The position numbers and the translations under genes were made by a program. From Parapedobacter composti (GTDB taxonomy: Bacteria; Bacteroidota; Bacteroidia; Sphingobacteriales; Sphingobacteriaceae), in the NCBI RefSeq assembly GCF_900112315.1, contig NZ_FOLL01000018.1:1-64000 (forward strand): a DNA stretch of 64,000 bases, read 5' to 3'. The notes below the pieces were generated by a model. It saw nothing but the letters and a program-made list of their open reading frames with translations, did no database searches and was not told the origin of the DNA. Below, in pieces: positions 60,837 through 64,000 of the stretch; position 1 is the first letter of the stretch; every line of letters begins with the position of its first letter.

Positions 60837-63800
60837 ATGGACAACCTTACATTTAAGTTTATCGGAAAACGGATTTTCGTGCTGCCATTGCTGTTCTCCC
60901 TTTTCATTGGGATGGCGCGGGCAGGTAACGATTGGCAGGAACTCACAGCAAGATCTGTGAGTATGAGCGGAAAAAACGTATCACTGGCGGATGCTTTTGG
61001 CATGATACGGAAACAGACCGGCTTGACGGTTTTTTACGGCAACCAGGTGCTGGACGACCGTGAACGCGTCAGTTTCGATTTTAAGAACCGTCCTTTAACC
61101 GAGGTGCTGAATACCTTGCTGAAAGGCCGGGATATCCGGTATGAGCTGCGGCGCAACCGTGTCATCGTGCTGGAACGTGCCGCTTCGCCGGCTGTTGTGC
61201 AGGCATCTGCGCCAGTACAGCAGACCGTCAATGGCCGGGTAACGGACCGCAGGGGCGCGGTTTCGGAGGTCACGGTAACGGTAAAAGGAACCAACAACTC
61301 CGTGTCCACGGATGCTGATGGGCGCTTCAGCATCGATGCTTCGGCGGGCGACGTTCTGGTATTCCGCCGCTTGGGGTATACCGCGCAGGAAGTCGCGGTA
61401 GGCAACAATCCTACCATTAATGTAACACTTGCAGAAAGTGTGGAAGACATCGATGAGGTGGTGGTTATTGGTTACGGTACCGTGCGCAAACGTGATCTTA
61501 CCGGCTCCGTTGCGCAGGTTAAAGCCAAAGACGTAAATGCATTCCCTAATGCAAACGTCATCCAATCCCTTTCGGGGCGTGCGGCAGGTGTGCAGATACG
61601 CCCCAGTTCGGGAGCGCCCGGGCCGGCCATGAGCGTGCGTATCCGTGGGGGAAACTCCTTGCAAGGGAGTAATGAACCGCTTTACGTTATCGATGGATTT
61701 CCTATTTCAGGCAATACACCCAACCCTTCGCATATCAACGTGGCTGATATCGAAAGTATCGAAATCCTGAAAGATGCTTCGGCCACGGCCATTTATGGGT
61801 CCAGGGGCGCCAACGGTGTGGTGTTAATCACCACCAAGAGAGGAAAGGCAGGAGAAACAAGAGTGGACTTCGAGACGTCTTATGGCACACAAAGTGCCAT
61901 TAAAAAGCTGGACTTGATGAACGCCAGCGAATACGCCCGGTTCTATAATATACACGCGGCCAATACCAACGCCGCACCCCATTTTACGGATGAGGAGATA
62001 GCTGCCTTTGGCGAGGGGTACGATTGGCAAGACATGCTGTTTTCTACAGCACCCATGTCTACGGCTGCACTCAATATTGCTGGGGGCAACGAGAAAACGC
62101 AGTTCTCCGTGTCGGGCAGTTATTATGGGCAAGACGGAATTATAGAAGGCAGCGATTACCTCCGGTATTCACTGCGCTCACACCTGAACCACAAAATCAG
62201 CGATCGGTTCGATGTGGAGCTGACAAGCACGTTGTCACGGTTAAAAACCAGTCGGCGGGATAGTGGCGGTGGCAACCGCGGTAGTTCAATGTTTGGCGCA
62301 GCGCTGGCCATGCCGCCTACGCTTACGCCCTACGAGCCGGATGGGTCGTATACCATCCCGCTGAACCACCATTCGTTTTTGGCCGGCGAGCTGCGGAACC
62401 CCATTAATTTTATTAATGAGCAGAACAGCACCACACGTGCTAATGTTGCGTTAATCAACGCGGCTATTTCCTATCACATTACACCAGACCTGACATTGAA
62501 AATCGCTGGCGGTATTGAAAATCGCGATGACCGTACCGACAATTATACGACAACCAGGTTCTTCGGCAGTCAGGGAGCGGCATCGGTTTCTACCATACAG
62601 CATGTCAGCCTATTGAACGAAAACACCTTGAATTATAACAAGACGTTCGGCGGCAAGCATACCGTGTCGGCAGTGGCGGGATTCACTTACCAGGACTTTT
62701 TGTCGACACCGCTGTCGGCCAGCGGAACCATTTTCCTGAGTGATATTCAGGAGACCTATGATTTAGGGAGCGCCCAGGGGCAACCTAACCATCCGTCTTC
62801 AAATTATATTAAGTCTGTTTTGCTTTCTTATTTGGGTAGGGTTAATTATAACTACGACGACCGCTACCTGGCTACCATAAGTTTCCGACGAGATGGATCG
62901 TCCCGGTACAGTGACGGGCATAAGTGGGGAACATTTCCGTCGGCAGCCCTGGCGTGGCGTATCTCAAATGAGGCTTTCATGGCGGGGCAGAATGTGTTCT
63001 CAGACCTGAAACTGCGCGCCAGTTGGGGGCTCACCGGAAGCCAGGCCATAGATCCCTATACAACGCAGAACCTTCTTGTTGGCAATCGAATCATCCTGGG
63101 CAATCAATATCACAATACATTTGCTCCCGCTGCCCAGTTTCCCGGCGTCCTTTGGTGGGAATCGACTGAACAGATGGACCTTGGACTTGATATGGGCTTC
63201 CTGAGGAACAGACTGACCTTTACGGCCGACTTCTACATCAAAAATACCTCTGACTTATTGAGTCCGGTAGGGTTGCCGGCTTCCATGGGATACAGCAATA
63301 CCGTAATGAACGTGGGTAAGGTGCAGAACAGGGGGGTGGAGTTCGCGCTGGAAGGCGATGTTATCCGCGGACCATTTACCTGGCACCTGAACGGCAATAT
63401 TGCGTTTAACCGCAATAAGGTAGTTTCTTTGCACAACGGTGAAGATATTCTCCGTGACCAAATCGGGATGGTTATTGTGAACGATTACACCAGTATCCTC
63501 CGCGAGGGAAGGCCTGTAGGACAGTTCTGGGGCTATGTCGAAGACGGTTATAATGAAACTGGTCAAATCAAATACAAAGATGTGGACGGGAATGGCTCTA
63601 TTAATGCGGCGGATAAAACGTATATCGGAGATCCGAATCCCGACTTTATTTATGGCCTTAATTCCACCATGTCATACAAGAATTTTGAGCTGAATATCTT
63701 CTTCCAGGGCATTTATGGTAACGATATCTTCAATGCCAGCTCAATAACCACCATTGATTATGCTTCGGGGGTGAATACGCTCAGGGACGTACTGTATAAT

Positions 63801-64000
63801 CACTGGACGCCGGAAAACCCGAACGCCAAATATCCGGCTATCGGCAACACCGTCAATGCCAATATTTCCGATAGGTTTGTAGAGGATGGCTCTTACCTAC
63901 GGCTTAAAAACATCAGCTTAGGCTATAATGTGCCGGTGCAATCGTTCGGTATCCGGTGGGCGAAAGCGTTGAATGTATACGTCAGCGGACAGAATTTATG
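60837..64000 (+). CDS. SusC-type TonB-dependent transducer with STN domain (cut by window edge)
   Basis: Open from ATG 60837 to the end of the window, about 1054 codons. Signal peptide ends near MARAG (residue 29). An STN domain (SMSGKNVSLADAFGMIRKQTGLTVFYG, residues ~43-113) is followed by a CarboxypepD-reg-like domain (NGRVTDRRGAVSEV), the TonB-box region DEVVVIGYGTVRKRD, plug motifs YVIDGFPI and ILKDASATAIYGSRGANGVV, and the barrel. The STN domain signals to the FecR encoded directly upstream, so sigma factor, anti-sigma factor and receptor form one cell-surface signalling unit. The C-terminus and the expected SusD lie beyond the window. Confidence 0.95.
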   Translation, partial: MDNLTFKFIGKRIFVLPLLFSLFIGMARAGNDWQELTARSVSMSGKNVSLADAFGMIRKQTGLTVFYGNQVLDDRERVSFDFKNRPLTEVLNTLLKGRDIRYELRRNRVIVLERAASPAVVQASAPVQQTVNGRVTDRRGAVSEVTVTVKGTNNSVSTDADGRFSIDASAGDVLVFRRLGYTAQEVAVGNNPTINVTLAESVEDIDEVVVIGYGTVRKRDLTGSVAQVKAKDVNAFPNANVIQSLSGRAAGVQIRPSSGAPGPAMSVRIRGGNSLQGSNEPLYVIDGFPISGNTPNPSHINVADIESIEILKDASATAIYGSRGANGVVLITTKRGKAGETRVDFETSYGTQSAIKKLDLMNASEYARFYNIHAANTNAAPHFTDEEIAAFGEGYDWQDMLFSTAPMSTAALNIAGGNEKTQFSVSGSYYGQDGIIEGSDYLRYSLRSHLNHKISDRFDVELTSTLSRLKTSRRDSGGGNRGSSMFGAALAMPPTLTPYEPDGSYTIPLNHHSFLAGELRNPINFINEQNSTTRANVALINAAISYHITPDLTLKIAGGIENRDDRTDNYTTTRFFGSQGAASVSTIQHVSLLNENTLNYNKTFGGKHTVSAVAGFTYQDFLSTPLSASGTIFLSDIQETYDLGSAQGQPNHPSSNYIKSVLLSYLGRVNYNYDDRYLATISFRRDGSSRYSDGHKWGTFPSAALAWRISNEAFMAGQNVFSDLKLRASWGLTGSQAIDPYTTQNLLVGNRIILGNQYHNTFAPAAQFPGVLWWESTEQMDLGLDMGFLRNRLTFTADFYIKNTSDLLSPVGLPASMGYSNTVMNVGKVQNRGVEFALEGDVIRGPFTWHLNGNIAFNRNKVVSLHNGEDILRDQIGMVIVNDYTSILREGRPVGQFWGYVEDGYNETGQIKYKDVDGNGSINAADKTYIGDPNPDFIYGLNSTMSYKNFELNIFFQGIYGNDIFNASSITTIDYASGVNTLRDVLYNHWTPENPNAKYPAIGNTVNANISDRFVEDGSYLRLKNISLGYNVPVQSFGIRWAKALNVYVSGQNL

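Overview
The window looks like a chromosomal segment of a Bacteroidetes bacterium, most likely family Sphingobacteriaceae (a Pedobacter/Parapedobacter-like genome; the genus is a guess). The support is four SusC-type receptors with three SusD partners, a FecI/FecR pair, a fused MurF-alanine racemase, many Bacteroidetes-style lipoprotein signals, and promoters of the TAnnTTTG type instead of a classical -10 box.

Left part (1-26.6 kb): a sugar-catabolic locus. The tail of a TonB-dependent receptor is followed by a leftward operon of three enzymes (COG3618-type lactonase, Gfo/Idh/MocA dehydrogenase, IlvD/Edd dehydratase) that could form an oxidative sugar to 2-keto-3-deoxy-acid route. A divergent AraC regulator leads into a rightward run of ten genes: SusC-SusD, SusC-SusD, GH78, a GH99-like lipoprotein, an alpha/beta hydrolase, a second GH78, GH20 and an SGNH esterase. 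It ends at a strong hairpin. Two GH78 enzymes plus GH20 suggest a glycan holding alpha-L-rhamnose and beta-N-acetylhexosamine, probably acylated.

Boundary (26.7-27.5 kb): tRNA-Leu(UAA) with a decayed tRNA-Leu half in its leader, then an unrecognised small protein.

Middle part (27.6-49.3 kb): the most unusual region, a locus that looks built for peptides containing D-amino acids. A leftward pair (D-Ala-D-X ligase, dipeptide epimerase) diverges from an AraC regulator. Then follow five exported S12-type serine hydrolases, two M19 membrane dipeptidases (one fused to a VanX-like M15D D-Ala-D-Ala dipeptidase), a collagen-like lipoprotein, a SusC-SusD pair, an ornithine-cyclodeaminase-family enzyme and an APC permease. 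The unit S12a - M19 - S12b occurs twice, once on each side of SusC-SusD, which points to duplication and elaboration. The proposed flow is SusCD import, periplasmic trimming by S12 and M19/M15 enzymes, APC uptake, then cytosolic epimerase and cyclodeaminase-family steps.

Right part (49.3-64 kb): mostly housekeeping: an ABC-2-like transporter, a PH-domain membrane protein, tRNA-Gly(GCC), recX, murF-alr, a DUF502 protein, a luciferase-like oxidoreductase, a PG_1098-type methyltransferase and a cysteine desulfurase. The window ends in an ECF sigma factor, a FecR anti-sigma factor and a SusC-type transducer with an STN domain, cut by the window edge.
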